Source: an uncultured Rhodospirillaceae bacterium (lineage in GTDB: Bacteria; Pseudomonadota; Alphaproteobacteria; Rhodospirillales; Magnetospirillaceae). From it: a stretch of 47,080 nucleotides of DNA. Positions 16,192-25,436 of the stretch are shown piece after piece (within the stretch, counting starts at the first letter, position 1; the number at the start of each line of letters is the position of its first letter). Below the pieces are notes generated by a model. That model was not told the origin of the DNA, searched no databases, and worked only from the letters and a program-made list of their open reading frames with translations. The stretch is taken from contig CAJANL010000001.1 of the NCBI GenBank assembly GCA_903941105.1, forward strand, positions 1 through 47,080. Reading direction: 5' to 3'. Both the position numbers and the translations under genes were made by a program.

Positions 16192-17751
16192 ATGAGTGAT
16201 GTCAGCGTCCTGCGCCACCTGCTGCCCCTGGCGGCCCTGCTGTGGCTGCTTTCGCCGGTGGATGCCGCCGCCGAGCCCGGCCGTCATCCCCCGTTCCACA
16301 TCCGCGATGATGGCGGCCGGCCGGATTGGCGGCGGCCGCCGCCGCCGCGGCCACGCGACTTCGACGAACCGCCGCCGCCGCATTTCCGGCCGCCGCCGCC
16401 GCCACCGCCGTTGCCGCCCCGGCCGCCCGCCGACCACGAGGCGGTCGGCGACGATGGCGACGGCTTCGTTCCGCCCCAATGGCTGCCGGAGTGGGTCGCC
16501 TCGGCGCGGCGGAGTGGCTACAGCGACAACGACATCGCCGTCTTCCTGGAGCGGCGCCCCCTGATCGGCCGCTACGTGCGGCGCGCCCGCGCCCAGGGCA
16601 TCAGCGACGAACGCATCTTCGCCAGCCTCGGCCTGACCCGCTGGCAGGCTGCGGCGGGCGGCCCCGTGCCGGCGCCGGCTGCCCCGGCCCCCCTCCTCAC
16701 CACGCCCAACATCATCGTGCCGGCGGCACTGCAGACGGTGTCGAATGCGGTGCGCATCGCCGGTCGCATCGACGGTCACGGCCGCGTCGTCTCGTTCACC
16801 ATCGACGGCAGCAGCGCCCCCTTCAATTCCGACCGCAGCTTTTCGTTCGATCGCGCCGTGCCGATGGGCGACAGCGTGGTGAAACTGGCGGCGGTCAACG
16901 AATGGGGGCAGGCCGCCGAGGCCCTGGTAGTGGTCAGCCGCGCCATGGGCGTGGTGGAGCCCGCTCGTTTCGAGCCGCTGAATCCGTACCGTCTCAAAGG
17001 CCGCAAGCAGCCCAAGGCGGTGGCGCTGATCATCGGCGTCGACCAGTACGAAAGCGTCCCCCGCGCCGAATATGCCGAGAACGATGCCAAGGCGTTTTAC
17101 GACTACGCCGTCACCGCGCTGGGCATTCCCAAGGACCGCATCCTGCTGCTGACCGGTCAGGCGGCGCGGCGCCTGGCGGTGGAGAAGGCGTTGCAGACCT
17201 GGGTCAAGCCGCTGGTGGCCAAGGGCGGCAGCGACGTCACCGTCTTCTTTTCCGGCCACGGGCTGGCCTCGGATGATGGTCGCGACCTGTTCCTGCTGCC
17301 CTATGACGGCGATCGCGGCCTGCTCAGCCACAGCGCCATCCGCCGCAAGGAACTGGTTGAAACGTTGATGGCGGCCGGTGCGGCCTCGGCGACGCTGTTC
17401 CTCGACACCTGCTATTCCGGCGGCACGCGCGGCAACGAGGCGCTGATCGTCGATGCCCGGCCGGTGCTGCTGGTGGCCAAGGAGCAATCGCTTCCCGACA
17501 AGGTCACCATCCTCGCCGCCGCCGGCAACGACCAGTTGTCGAGCGCGCTGGCGCCGGTTCGCCATGGGTTGTTCAGCTATTTCCTGATGAAGGGACTGGA
17601 GGGCGCGGCGGCGCCCGGCGAACGCAGCATCACCGCCGACGCACTGGCCGCCTATCTCGCCGACCAGATCCCCTCCGAGGCCGCCCGCCTGGGCCGCAGG
17701 CAAACGCCGCAGCTGCTAGGGGACGGCGGGCGCGTGCTGTCGTCGTGGTGA
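16192..17751 (+). CDS. Exported caspase-like cysteine peptidase (C14)
   Basis: 519 residues. Hydrophobic signal segment (about 8-25), Pro/Arg-rich linker (about 30-85), a helical region, a beta-sandwich stretch (about 180-255), then a metacaspase/caspase domain from about 283 (KAVALIIGVDQYESV). Catalytic dyad intact: His356 in FFSGHGLAS and Cys407 in FLDTCYSGG. The protein appears to be exported, unlike most prokaryotic caspase homologues of abortive-infection systems. GTG 16186 is an alternative start two codons earlier. It closes the TPR-trypsin, DUF4384, lipoprotein gene row and is convergent with a sigma factor unit. Substrate unknown. Confidence 0.82.
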   Translation: MSDVSVLRHLLPLAALLWLLSPVDAAAEPGRHPPFHIRDDGGRPDWRRPPPPRPRDFDEPPPPHFRPPPPPPPLPPRPPADHEAVGDDGDGFVPPQWLPEWVASARRSGYSDNDIAVFLERRPLIGRYVRRARAQGISDERIFASLGLTRWQAAAGGPVPAPAAPAPLLTTPNIIVPAALQTVSNAVRIAGRIDGHGRVVSFTIDGSSAPFNSDRSFSFDRAVPMGDSVVKLAAVNEWGQAAEALVVVSRAMGVVEPARFEPLNPYRLKGRKQPKAVALIIGVDQYESVPRAEYAENDAKAFYDYAVTALGIPKDRILLLTGQAARRLAVEKALQTWVKPLVAKGGSDVTVFFSGHGLASDDGRDLFLLPYDGDRGLLSHSAIRRKELVETLMAAGAASATLFLDTCYSGGTRGNEALIVDARPVLLVAKEQSLPDKVTILAAAGNDQLSSALAPVRHGLFSYFLMKGLEGAAAPGERSITADALAAYLADQIPSEAARLGRRQTPQLLGDGGRVLSSW

Positions 17752-17904
17752 GGGGAAATTATTCCATTTCCAGAACATTTCGACCTGTGGTCGGAATTTT
17801 CAGGCCCTCGCCGGGCGGGCGCATCCGCGCCCTTGGCCGCGCCTTCAATGGGGGCAAGATACCCGCTTCAGGAATCAGCACTTCCTGAAACGGGTGTTAT
17901 ACCA

Positions 17905-18492
17905 TTACCGTCCCTTCGGCACGGGCACGGTATCCATGTTGCCGGCCGGCATCATCTGCTGCGGCGGGCGGGCCTTCGGCAGCGGCGCCGTTTCGCCGCT
18001 GGCGGCGGGAAGGGGGGCGGAGAGGGGAACATTCGCCATCGGCACCGTCGTTTCGCCCGGAGTCGAGACCGGGCGGCCGAGGATGAGCATGGCCGCCAGG
18101 GCCGCCATGGCCAGCACCGCCGCCGCACCGGAAATTCGCCACGCCCAGCGCGGGCGGCGGGCCGGTGGCGGCACTATCAGGGCCGTGGCGACAATATCGC
18201 CGGGGGCCTGCGAGCGATCCATCGTCACGGCATCGATGAAATCGGCGGCGGCGATGGCCTCGTGGAAGGCGGGAGACGAGGCGGCGAGGAGGGCGAGCAC
18301 GGCGTCGTCCCCATGGAGAGTCCCATCGAGATAGGCGGCCAGCAGGGCGGCGGAATCCTCGGGGGTATTGCCAAGCTCGGCCGCGCCATCGCTGTCCAGG
18401 CTCGCCGACAGGGCGGCGGTCGCGGCGACGATGTCGGCCGGAACCTCGCCGAACAGGCGCTCGAACAGGTGGCTGGGACTGGCGGGGCTCAC
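17905..18492 (-). CDS. Putative anti-sigma-like single-pass membrane protein
   Basis: 195 residues, with a cytosolic part of about 115 residues (Ala/Asp/Leu-rich), one transmembrane helix (about 119-140, ISGAAAVLAMAALAAMLILG) and a Pro-rich periplasmic tail of about 55 residues. It lies 24 bases downstream of a sigma factor gene. The topology and position fit an anti-sigma factor, but no zinc-binding HxxxCxxC motif is visible. Function is inferred from context only. Confidence 0.5.
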   Translation of the reverse strand: MSPASPSHLFERLFGEVPADIVAATAALSASLDSDGAAELGNTPEDSAALLAAYLDGTLHGDDAVLALLAASSPAFHEAIAAADFIDAVTMDRSQAPGDIVATALIVPPPARRPRWAWRISGAAAVLAMAALAAMLILGRPVSTPGETTVPMANVPLSAPLPAASGETAPLPKARPPQQMMPAGNMDTVPVPKGR

Positions 18493-18516
18493 GCGCTGTT
18501 TACTCCTCTTTAACCC

Positions 18517-19428
18517 TTAGACGGACGCTCGCCAGTTTTTTACCGCCGGATGGTGTTCGAGGGCGGCTTTGAGGCGCTCCATCACGCGGCGCTTCAGTTT
18601 GTAGACCTCGTCCACCGGACGGCGCATCAGCCGCGCCACCTCGCGGGCCGGCAGCGGTTCGCCGCTGCCCAGCGCCACCCGCAGGTAGAGCCGTTCGGCC
18701 TCGGAGAGCGATTCGCCGATCTGGCGTAGCACTGCCGCCGCCACGGTGAGCAGCCGCTCGTCCTCGCCGGCCAGCAGGGCCTCCTCCGGCGACGGGCCGT
18801 CGGCGGGCAGCGCATGCCACACCGCGTCGGAGACCGCCTGTTGACGCGGCGGCGGGTAGTCCTCGTCGGGTTGGCGGCGGCGTGGCACCGTCTTGCGGAT
18901 GAAATCGATCACCAGCCGGTCCACCGTATGCAGCACGAAGCCGGCGAAACTTCCGACGCCGCCATAGGCCTTGAGGCGGCGGCAGTTGTCGGCGATCAGC
19001 GCCAGGCAGACCTCCTGATAGGCGTCGCGCCGCGCCTCCTCGCGCTGCTGGCCGGGGATGCGGCGTTGGAGCAGGCGGCCGATGTCGGGGCGGAAGAAGT
19101 GCTCGAAGGCGGCCCAGGCGCTGCTGCCCATGCCGGCCGATACCTGCCGCATCAGCCGCTCGGCCAGCACGTCGCGGGTGATCAGGGCGGCGAAGGTCTC
19201 GATCCGCCCGGCACCGTTGAAGGCCGCGAGGCGGCGGAAGCCGTCGGCCCGCAATGCCTCGATCACGGCGGCGAAGGCGGCGCGGGCCTCGTCCTCGTCG
19301 CGGCAGAGCAGGCGGCTGGACCGCCACACCGTATCGGCGACCCGCCGCACCAACCGCTCCCAGGCAGACGGGTCTCCGGTCAGGACATCGCGGACAAGCA
19401 AGCGGTCGGGGGAAGTCAGTCCTGCCAT
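18517..19428 (-). CDS. Sigma-70 family RNA polymerase sigma factor (ECF-like)
   Basis: 303 residues. Region 2-like segment about 130-185 (EARRDAYQEVCLALIADNC, SFAGFVLHTVDRLVIDFIRK) and region 4-like helix-turn-helix about 235-290 (SLSEAERLYLRVALGSGEPL, REVARLMRRPVDEVYKLKRR). An additional N-terminal segment (about 1-125) resembles a second degenerate region 2, so the protein is longer than a typical ECF factor of about 190 residues. Likely directs transcription with the downstream membrane protein as its regulator. The target is not visible; no shared promoter motif was found in front of the neighbouring caspase operon. Confidence 0.68.
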   Translation of the reverse strand: MAGLTSPDRLLVRDVLTGDPSAWERLVRRVADTVWRSSRLLCRDEDEARAAFAAVIEALRADGFRRLAAFNGAGRIETFAALITRDVLAERLMRQVSAGMGSSAWAAFEHFFRPDIGRLLQRRIPGQQREEARRDAYQEVCLALIADNCRRLKAYGGVGSFAGFVLHTVDRLVIDFIRKTVPRRRQPDEDYPPPRQQAVSDAVWHALPADGPSPEEALLAGEDERLLTVAAAVLRQIGESLSEAERLYLRVALGSGEPLPAREVARLMRRPVDEVYKLKRRVMERLKAALEHHPAVKNWRASV

Positions 19429-19473
19429 CCGCGAAGACTAGCGCAGTTCAGGCGAGGCGGAAACCTTCCGTGA

Positions 19474-21087
19474 CTACAGCGCCCCCTGCTGTTGTCCCTG
19501 GGCGATCAGCGGCGGTTGGGTCCTGGCCTTCTTCAGGGCGGCGCGCAGACGGGCGTCGTGGCCGTAGAGGTCGTTGCGGAACTGCACCGTGCCGTCGGCA
19601 TCGGCCCAGGCGGTCCAATAATGCAGGTAGACCTGGATGGATTTCTCCATCTTGAGGGTACGGGTGGCCGCCTCGGCGATGGCTTCCGGCAGCTTGCCCT
19701 GCCAGTTCGCCCCCAGCAGGTGTTCGGCCAGGGCCACCGGGTTCTCCAGCCTTACGCAGCCATGCGACAGGGCGCGGTTGGCCTTGGCGAAGGCCTTGCG
19801 CTGCGGCGTGTCGTGCAGGTAGATGTCCTCCGTGCCCTGCAGGTTGAACTTCAGCCGTCCCAGCGCGTTGTCCGGTCCCGGCGGCTGGCGCAGGCGGAAG
19901 GGGAAGGCGCCGCCGGCCGCCACCTGATCCCAGTCGACGCCCTCGCCCACCGCCTCGGGAGAATCCACCGGGAAGGCGGTGATGCGCAGGTTCTGGCTGG
20001 CCAGATAGTTGCGATCGCGCCGCAGCTTGGGGAGCACTTCCTTGGTGGCGATGCTGGGCGGCACCGTCCACGGCGGGTTGAGCACCAGACTCGACATGGG
20101 GGCGGTGAAGGTGGGGGTCGGATGCTTGGTGTCGCCGACCACCACCCGCATGGACATGGCGGGGGTACCGTTCTCGATCAGGTCAAGGGTGGCGGCGGCG
20201 ACGTTGACCGCCACATGGTGCGAGGCCAGCAGGCGCGGCATCCAGCGCCAGCGTTCCAGGTTGAGCACCATCTGGCGCAGGCGCTCCTCGATGGGGACGT
20301 TGAGCGCCAGCAGGGTCTGGGGGCCGACGGCGCCATCCTCGTCGAGGCCGTGGCGCGCCTGAAAGCGCTTCAGCGCCTCGGTCAGCGGCGGGTCGAGCAG
20401 GGTGCCGCCGGCAAGGTCGGCGCTCAACTCGCCGGTGACGATCAGGCGTGTGCGCACCAGCGTCACCCGGTCGTCCGCCATGCCTGGCTTGATGGAGGCG
20501 CCTTCCGGAATGCGCGGCCAGCCGCCGGTTCGCGCCAGGTGACGATAGCGGTGCAGTGCGTCTCGCAACCGGGTGTAGCCGGCATAGGCGGGGAGAAGCG
20601 GCTGGGTGGCGGCGGCGAAGGCCGGGCGCGACGACAGCAGGCGCAGGAAGGCCATCCGGTCGAAGGCCGGCCGGGTCTCGGCGCCAAGGCCGCCGAACGC
20701 CCGCGACGGCGCCACGCGCCCGGCGGCGAGGTCGCGTCCGAAGCGCAGCAGGGCGTCGGTGATCATCAGGTCGTGGTCGAGGTCGGAGCCGGTGGCGGGG
20801 ATGGCATAGGCGTCGGCCACCAGACCTTCGGCCACCGCCATGGTCTGAAGGTCGAGCATCAGGTCATCGGCCAGCGCCTCCGATGCTCCCGTCCACATCA
20901 GGCGGTAGCCGCGCTGGCGATAGATTTCGCGCAGTTGAGACAGGTCGACCCAGCGCTCGCCGACATGGAGGATGCCACCCTCGGCTTCCAGGCGGCTCTG
21001 CACCTGGGCGGGGGACTCGGCCTGGGCCGGCGGCATGGCGGCAAGGGCCAGGGTGACGCCGACGAAAAGACTACGCGCTAGGGACAA
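19474..21087 (-). CDS. L,D-transpeptidase (YcbB/LdtD type)
   Basis: 537 residues. Signal peptide (about 1-23), a peptidoglycan-binding module (about 225-275; LKRFQARHGLDEDGAVGPQT), and a YkuD catalytic domain (about 300-490) with SHGCVRLEN containing catalytic Cys444. The size and order of domains match the large YcbB-type enzymes, which make 3-3 cross-links in peptidoglycan in the periplasm. Stands alone on the minus strand, 45 bases upstream of the sigma factor start, and could be cotranscribed with it. Confidence 0.88.
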   Translation of the reverse strand: MSLARSLFVGVTLALAAMPPAQAESPAQVQSRLEAEGGILHVGERWVDLSQLREIYRQRGYRLMWTGASEALADDLMLDLQTMAVAEGLVADAYAIPATGSDLDHDLMITDALLRFGRDLAAGRVAPSRAFGGLGAETRPAFDRMAFLRLLSSRPAFAAATQPLLPAYAGYTRLRDALHRYRHLARTGGWPRIPEGASIKPGMADDRVTLVRTRLIVTGELSADLAGGTLLDPPLTEALKRFQARHGLDEDGAVGPQTLLALNVPIEERLRQMVLNLERWRWMPRLLASHHVAVNVAAATLDLIENGTPAMSMRVVVGDTKHPTPTFTAPMSSLVLNPPWTVPPSIATKEVLPKLRRDRNYLASQNLRITAFPVDSPEAVGEGVDWDQVAAGGAFPFRLRQPPGPDNALGRLKFNLQGTEDIYLHDTPQRKAFAKANRALSHGCVRLENPVALAEHLLGANWQGKLPEAIAEAATRTLKMEKSIQVYLHYWTAWADADGTVQFRNDLYGHDARLRAALKKARTQPPLIAQGQQQGAL

Positions 21088-21248
21088 CCTCTACCTCGGA
21101 CCTAAACAGCCTTACGGAACGGGCACAATAGCCGCAGTCGTCGCGGCGGCAGCCCCCCGCAAACGGCCTGCCCCCGTTTGCTCACGGCCCACCTTTTGGA
21201 TATCGAACTTCCTCGGGTAGGTGTCAACGCTCTAATGTGAAAAACGCC

Positions 21249-21686
21249 TCAGCCTTGCACCCATGGCAGGTTGGCGGCCTTCCAGCCGGCCTTGTCGCCG
21301 CGGTGGCGCGCCTCGTCGTGGGGACCCTCGAAACCATCGGCGACGTTCCAGCAGGACGAGTAGCCCAAGGGGGTGAGGTATTCCGCCGCCGCCTTCGAGC
21401 GGATGCCCGAGCGGCAGATGAACAGCAGCGTGTCGTCGGGCTTGACCCCCAGTGCCGCCAGTTGCTCGGCGAAGGCGTCGTTGCGGGCCATGGAGGGGAA
21501 GACCTGCCACGACACCAGCAGCGGCTGCTTGCCCAACTGCGTCAGGTCGGGGACGCCGACATAGGCCCACTCGGCCTGGGTGCGGACGTCCACCAGCTTG
21601 GCTGTGGGGTCGTCGGCAAGCCGCTTCCAGGTGTCGGTGGGGCTGATCTCGCCGGCATAGGTCGGGGAGGTGGGATTGGTTGTCAT
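21249..21686 (-). CDS. Rhodanese-like sulfurtransferase
   Basis: 145-residue single rhodanese domain. Active-site loop CRSGIRSK with catalytic Cys91, preceded by KLVDVRTQAEWAYVGVPDL. Cytoplasmic, no signal peptide. It may handle sulfane sulfur. It is divergent from the sulfite reductase operon with a shared 144-base control region holding a long palindrome, so it is probably co-regulated with sulfate assimilation. TAGGAG lies before the start. Confidence 0.85.
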   Translation of the reverse strand: MTTNPTSPTYAGEISPTDTWKRLADDPTAKLVDVRTQAEWAYVGVPDLTQLGKQPLLVSWQVFPSMARNDAFAEQLAALGVKPDDTLLFICRSGIRSKAAAEYLTPLGYSSCWNVADGFEGPHDEARHRGDKAGWKAANLPWVQG

Positions 21687-21705
21687 CGGAGGCTCCTAAT
21701 TTAAC

Positions 21706-21733
21706 ATACAGTCTATGTGTTTATAGACTGTAT
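21706..21733. promoter_or_regulatory. 28-base palindrome in the sulfur-gene control region
   Basis: Perfect 11-base arms ATACAGTCTAT and ATAGACTGTAT separated by GTGTTT, in an A/T-rich divergent intergenic region. It sits 19 bases before the rhodanese start and about 16 bases before a possible promoter of the reductase operon. Most likely the operator of a dimeric regulator controlling both units; the regulator is not identifiable here. Confidence 0.6.
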
Positions 21734-21748
21734 TACACAAAAAACATG

Positions 21749-21777
21749 TTGACGACTAGACTAATAACACGATATCT
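21749..21777 (+). promoter_or_regulatory. Candidate -35/-10 promoter of the sulfur operon
   Basis: TTGACG (21749-21754), 17-base spacer, ATATCT (21772-21777), 53 bases before the reductase start. The -35 is strong, the -10 only fair. Confidence 0.35.
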
Positions 21778-21830
21778 CATCTAACCGAACGGCACCACAC
21801 CAAACACGGTGTATTTAAAAGGGTTTTCCC

Positions 21831-23894
21831 ATGCGCGATGGCAATCCGAAGGATCTTCAAGGCGGCGAGCCGCTGGTGCGGATGACCGATCTGGCGGAAT
21901 ATCGCCACGGCCTCGGACGCTATCAGGCCGGCGAGTGGGACGACGAGCGCTGGACCGCCTATCGCGTCCGCTTCGGCGTCTACGGCCAGAAGCAGCCCGG
22001 CGTTCAGATGGTTCGCATCAAGATCCCCGGCGGTGTGGTGCCCACCGCATGGCTGAAGACGCTGGCCACTGTCAATCGTGAATTCGCCCAGGGCGATGCC
22101 CATTTCACCACCCGCCAGGACGTGCAGATCTATTCCGTGTCGCTGGCCCGTACCGCCGATCTGCTGGAAACCCTCTATCAGGGCGGCATCACCACCCGTG
22201 AGGCCTGCGGCAACACCGTCCGCAACATCAATGCCTGCTCGCTGGCCGGGGCCTGCCCGCGCGAGCTGGTGGATGCCGGCCAGGTGGCGAGCCAACTGGC
22301 GACGGCCTGGATCCGCCAGCCGCTGGTCCAGCATATGCCGCGGAAGGTCAAGATCAGCGTCTCGGGCTGCGGCACCGATTGCGGCGCCACCGCCATCCAT
22401 GATCTCGGCTTCGTCGCGGTCGAGACGGACGGCCGCAAGGGCTTCCGTGTGTTGGCTGGCGGCGGCCTGGGCAGTCAGCCCATCACCGCCGTCGAGGTGC
22501 TGCCCTTCGTTGCCGAGGACCAGTTGTCCACCGTCGTCGAGGCCCTGGCCCGCCTGCATCAGCGCTATTCCGACCGCCGCAACCGCAACGCGGCCCGCAT
22601 CAAGTTCGTGCTCAAGCGCTTCGGCGCCGAGCGGTTCACCCAACTGTTCCAGGAGGAGTTCGCCCGCCTGACCGGCCTGTCGCAGCGCCCGTGGCAGGGA
22701 CTGGACTGGCGCACCCCGGTGGAGGCGCCGGTGGCCCGCACCCCGGTCGGCGTGGTGGCCTCGCCCGACGGCAGTCTCGGCGTGGTGGTCTATGTGCCGC
22801 TGGGCATCGTCTCCTCGGACCAGCTCGACGCCCTGTATGATATCGCCGTCGAGGCCGGGGTTGCCCAGTTGCGCACCACCCGTGACCAGAACATCGCCTT
22901 CGTCGGCGTCGCCCCCGACCGCCTCGCCCGGTTGGTGGAACGGGTCAAGGCCATCGGCCTCGACGTGCCGGCCGGCGTCGACGACGTCCCCGACGTGGTG
23001 TCGTGCCCCGGCACCACCACCTGCCGCATCGGCATCACCAACTCGCAGGTCTTCGGCCGTCAGGTCGAGGCGGAGGCGCGCGGCGACGCCTCGGCGCGGG
23101 GCGTCTCGGTGCATGTCTCGGGCTGCCAGAATTCCTGCGGCCTGCACCACGTCGCCGATATCGGACTGCACGGCATGGCCAAGAAGATCGACGGCCGCTC
23201 GGCGCCGCACTACCAGATCCATATCGGCGGCAATGCCTATACCGGCGAGATTGCCATCGAGGGACCGCTGGTGCCGGCCCGCCTCGCCAACGACGCGGTG
23301 CGGCTGCTGCGCCAGGGCTATGCCGAGGGCAAGCAGGCCGGCGAGAACGTGCGCGGCTGGGCCGAGCGGTTGGGCAGGGACGGCGTCGCCGGCCTGCTCG
23401 CCCCCATCGAGGGCCAGGACGCCGACGGGCTGTTCGTCGACTGGGGTGATTCAGTCGAATTCCCCGGGGCGCCCAAGGCCAAGGGCGAGTGCGCCGCCCC
23501 CTTCGCCGCCGACGATCTGCTGGCCGATCTGGCCGACGACGCCCTGATCTCGCTCGACCGCGCCCTGGTGGCCGGCCGGCGCGAGGAGGCTGCTGCCGCT
23601 GCCGATACCGCGGTGGTGTATGCCGCCCGGCGTCTGCTGCATCTCCGCCACCTTCCCCAGGACGACGCCCAGCCGGCGGCGGCGGTGTTCGCGGCGGTGC
23701 AGGCCGGCTGGTCCGAGGCGGCCGACGTGCTGTCGGCGCTTCAGGCGGCGCTGGCCGGGGGCGAACCCGAGGTTCGGCGCGAGGCGGTGGCCGTCTTCAT
23801 CGATACCGTCCGCGAGGCGGTCGAGCGCCCGGCGGCGCCCCAGGTGGCGGCGGTGGGCGACCTGTCGGCCCTTCTGGCCGGAGTGGCGGAATGA
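21831..23894 (+). CDS. Siroheme sulfite/nitrite reductase with C-terminal extension
   Basis: 687 residues. Two repeats of the sulfite/nitrite reductase half-domain; the second has the complete 4Fe-4S/siroheme ligand set: Cys392 and Cys398 in CPGTTTC, Cys432 and Cys436 in SGCQNSCGL. It reduces sulfite to sulfide, probably with ferredoxin or an associated flavoprotein; nitrite is possible but the cys neighbours favour sulfite. The first half also keeps Cys-rich phrases (ACPRELVD, SGCGTDCG). The extra C-terminal tail (about 555-687) is helical, Ala-rich and unlike known cofactor domains. Stop overlaps the cysH start. Confidence 0.88.
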   Translation: MRDGNPKDLQGGEPLVRMTDLAEYRHGLGRYQAGEWDDERWTAYRVRFGVYGQKQPGVQMVRIKIPGGVVPTAWLKTLATVNREFAQGDAHFTTRQDVQIYSVSLARTADLLETLYQGGITTREACGNTVRNINACSLAGACPRELVDAGQVASQLATAWIRQPLVQHMPRKVKISVSGCGTDCGATAIHDLGFVAVETDGRKGFRVLAGGGLGSQPITAVEVLPFVAEDQLSTVVEALARLHQRYSDRRNRNAARIKFVLKRFGAERFTQLFQEEFARLTGLSQRPWQGLDWRTPVEAPVARTPVGVVASPDGSLGVVVYVPLGIVSSDQLDALYDIAVEAGVAQLRTTRDQNIAFVGVAPDRLARLVERVKAIGLDVPAGVDDVPDVVSCPGTTTCRIGITNSQVFGRQVEAEARGDASARGVSVHVSGCQNSCGLHHVADIGLHGMAKKIDGRSAPHYQIHIGGNAYTGEIAIEGPLVPARLANDAVRLLRQGYAEGKQAGENVRGWAERLGRDGVAGLLAPIEGQDADGLFVDWGDSVEFPGAPKAKGECAAPFAADDLLADLADDALISLDRALVAGRREEAAAAADTAVVYAARRLLHLRHLPQDDAQPAAAVFAAVQAGWSEAADVLSALQAALAGGEPEVRREAVAVFIDTVREAVERPAAPQVAAVGDLSALLAGVAE

Positions 23895-24607
23895 GCCCGC
23901 TCGACCTCGGCAGCGTCGATACCGACCGGCTGTTGCGGGACTACGGCCAGCTGGAGGGGCGCGAGCTGCTTCAGGCCCTGGTCGGCGAGTTGCCCGGACA
24001 GTTGGCGGTGACCTCGTCGTTCGGGGCGGAATCGGCGGTGCTGCTGGCGCTCGCCGCCGAGGTCGACCCGGCGCTGCCGGTGATCTTCCTCGACACCGGC
24101 GAGCTGTTCGACGAGACGCTGGACTACCGCCATCAGCTCGAACGTCTCCTCGGGCTGACCAACGTGGTCACCGTACGACCCACCGATGAGGAGCGCGAAC
24201 AGGCCGAGGAGCTGTGGCGCACCGATCCCGACCTGTGCTGCGAGCTGCGCAAGGTTCGCCCGCTGGCTCGCGCCGTCAGGGGCTACACCGCCCTGGTGGA
24301 CGGTCGCAAGCGCGCCCACGGCTTCCAGCGTGGCGCGGTGCCGACGCTGCAGGTGGTGAGCGGCACGGTCAAGGTCAGTCCGCTCGCCCATTGGGGCGAG
24401 GAGCAGATCGAGGCCGCCTTCATCGCCCGTGGCCTGCCGCGCCATCCGCTGGTGGCGCAAGGCTACCGTTCCATCGGCTGCTGGCCGTGTACCCGGCCCA
24501 CCGCTCCCGGAGAATCGCCGCGCGCCGGGCGCTGGGCGGGCATGGCAAAGACGGAATGCGGCATTCATACCACCCTGGTCCTCGGCACCGACGGTGCCGG
24601 TATCTAA
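23891..24607 (+). CDS. cysH: Adenylylsulfate (APS-type) reductase CysH
   Basis: 238 residues. PP-loop-related N-terminal part ([18 protein letters not shown]), [13 protein letters not shown], and the iron-sulfur cysteines LCCELRKV and GCWPCTRP that mark the APS-type rather than PAPS-type enzyme. The catalytic Cys is in KTECGIH near the C-terminus. Reduces APS (perhaps also PAPS) to sulfite, feeding the siroheme reductase just upstream. ATG 23891 overlaps the previous stop. The following gene is cysD after 14 bases. Confidence 0.92.
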   Translation: MSPLDLGSVDTDRLLRDYGQLEGRELLQALVGELPGQLAVTSSFGAESAVLLALAAEVDPALPVIFLDTGELFDETLDYRHQLERLLGLTNVVTVRPTDEEREQAEELWRTDPDLCCELRKVRPLARAVRGYTALVDGRKRAHGFQRGAVPTLQVVSGTVKVSPLAHWGEEQIEAAFIARGLPRHPLVAQGYRSIGCWPCTRPTAPGESPRAGRWAGMAKTECGIHTTLVLGTDGAGI

Positions 24608-24621
24608 AGAAAGACGTAAAA

Positions 24622-25422
24622 ATGAACGATCTTGATGCCTTGGAGAATCAGAGCGTCTACATCCTGCGCGAGGCCTTCAACCGCCTCGACAAGATCGCCA
24701 TGCTGTGGTCGATCGGCAAGGATTCCAACGTCATGCTGTGGCTGGCGCGCAAGGCCTTCTTCGGCCATGTGCCGTTCCCGGTGGTCCATGTGGACACCTC
24801 CTACAAGATCCCCGAGATGATCGAATTCCGTGACCGCGTGTCGCGCGAGTGGAAGCTGCCCATCATCATCGGCAAGAACGAGGCGGCGCTGGCCGCCGGC
24901 ATGGGCCCGGAGCAGGGCCGCGTCACCTGCTGCTCGGCGCTGAAGACCGACGGGCTGAAGGCCATCCTGGAAGAGCACGGCTATACCGGCGTCATCGCCG
25001 GCATCCGCCGCGACGAGGAGGGCACCCGGGCCAAGGAGCGCGTCTTCAGCCCGCGCAACCAGAGCGCCGAGTGGGATTTCAAGGACCAGCCGCCCGAGTT
25101 CTGGGACCAGTTCAAGACCGATTTCGCCCCCGGCACCCACTTGCGTATCCATCCGCTGCTGGCCTGGAGCGAGCTGGACGTGTGGCGCTATATCCGCCGC
25201 GAGGGCATTCCGGTGGTCGATCTCTACTTCTCGAAGAACGGCCGACGCTACCGCAGCCTGGGCTGTGCGCCGTGCACCGGTTCGGTGGTCAGCAATGCCT
25301 CGACGGTGGACGAGATCATCGAGGAGCTGGAGACCACCCGGGTGTCGGAACGCTCGGGCCGCGCCCAGGACCAGGAATCCGAGGACGCCTTCGAGCGCCT
25401 TCGCGCCGGCGGATATATGTAG
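24622..25422 (+). CDS. cysD: Sulfate adenylyltransferase subunit 2, CysD
   Basis: 266 residues. PP-loop ATP-binding motif [37 protein letters not shown], the C-terminal [13 protein letters not shown] and [17 protein letters not shown]. It adenylates sulfate to APS together with CysN. Full length. Followed after 14 bases by cysNC. Confidence 0.95.
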   Translation: MNDLDALENQSVYILREAFNRLDKIAMLWSIGKDSNVMLWLARKAFFGHVPFPVVHVDTSYKIPEMIEFRDRVSREWKLPIIIGKNEAALAAGMGPEQGRVTCCSALKTDGLKAILEEHGYTGVIAGIRRDEEGTRAKERVFSPRNQSAEWDFKDQPPEFWDQFKTDFAPGTHLRIHPLLAWSELDVWRYIRREGIPVVDLYFSKNGRRYRSLGCAPCTGSVVSNASTVDEIIEELETTRVSERSGRAQDQESEDAFERLRAGGYM

Positions 25423-25436
25423 GAAGGACGACGAGC

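Noticed and set aside
17775-17800. CGACC/GGTCG dyad after the caspase gene
   Set aside because: Five-base arms only and a weak T run; not a convincing terminator.
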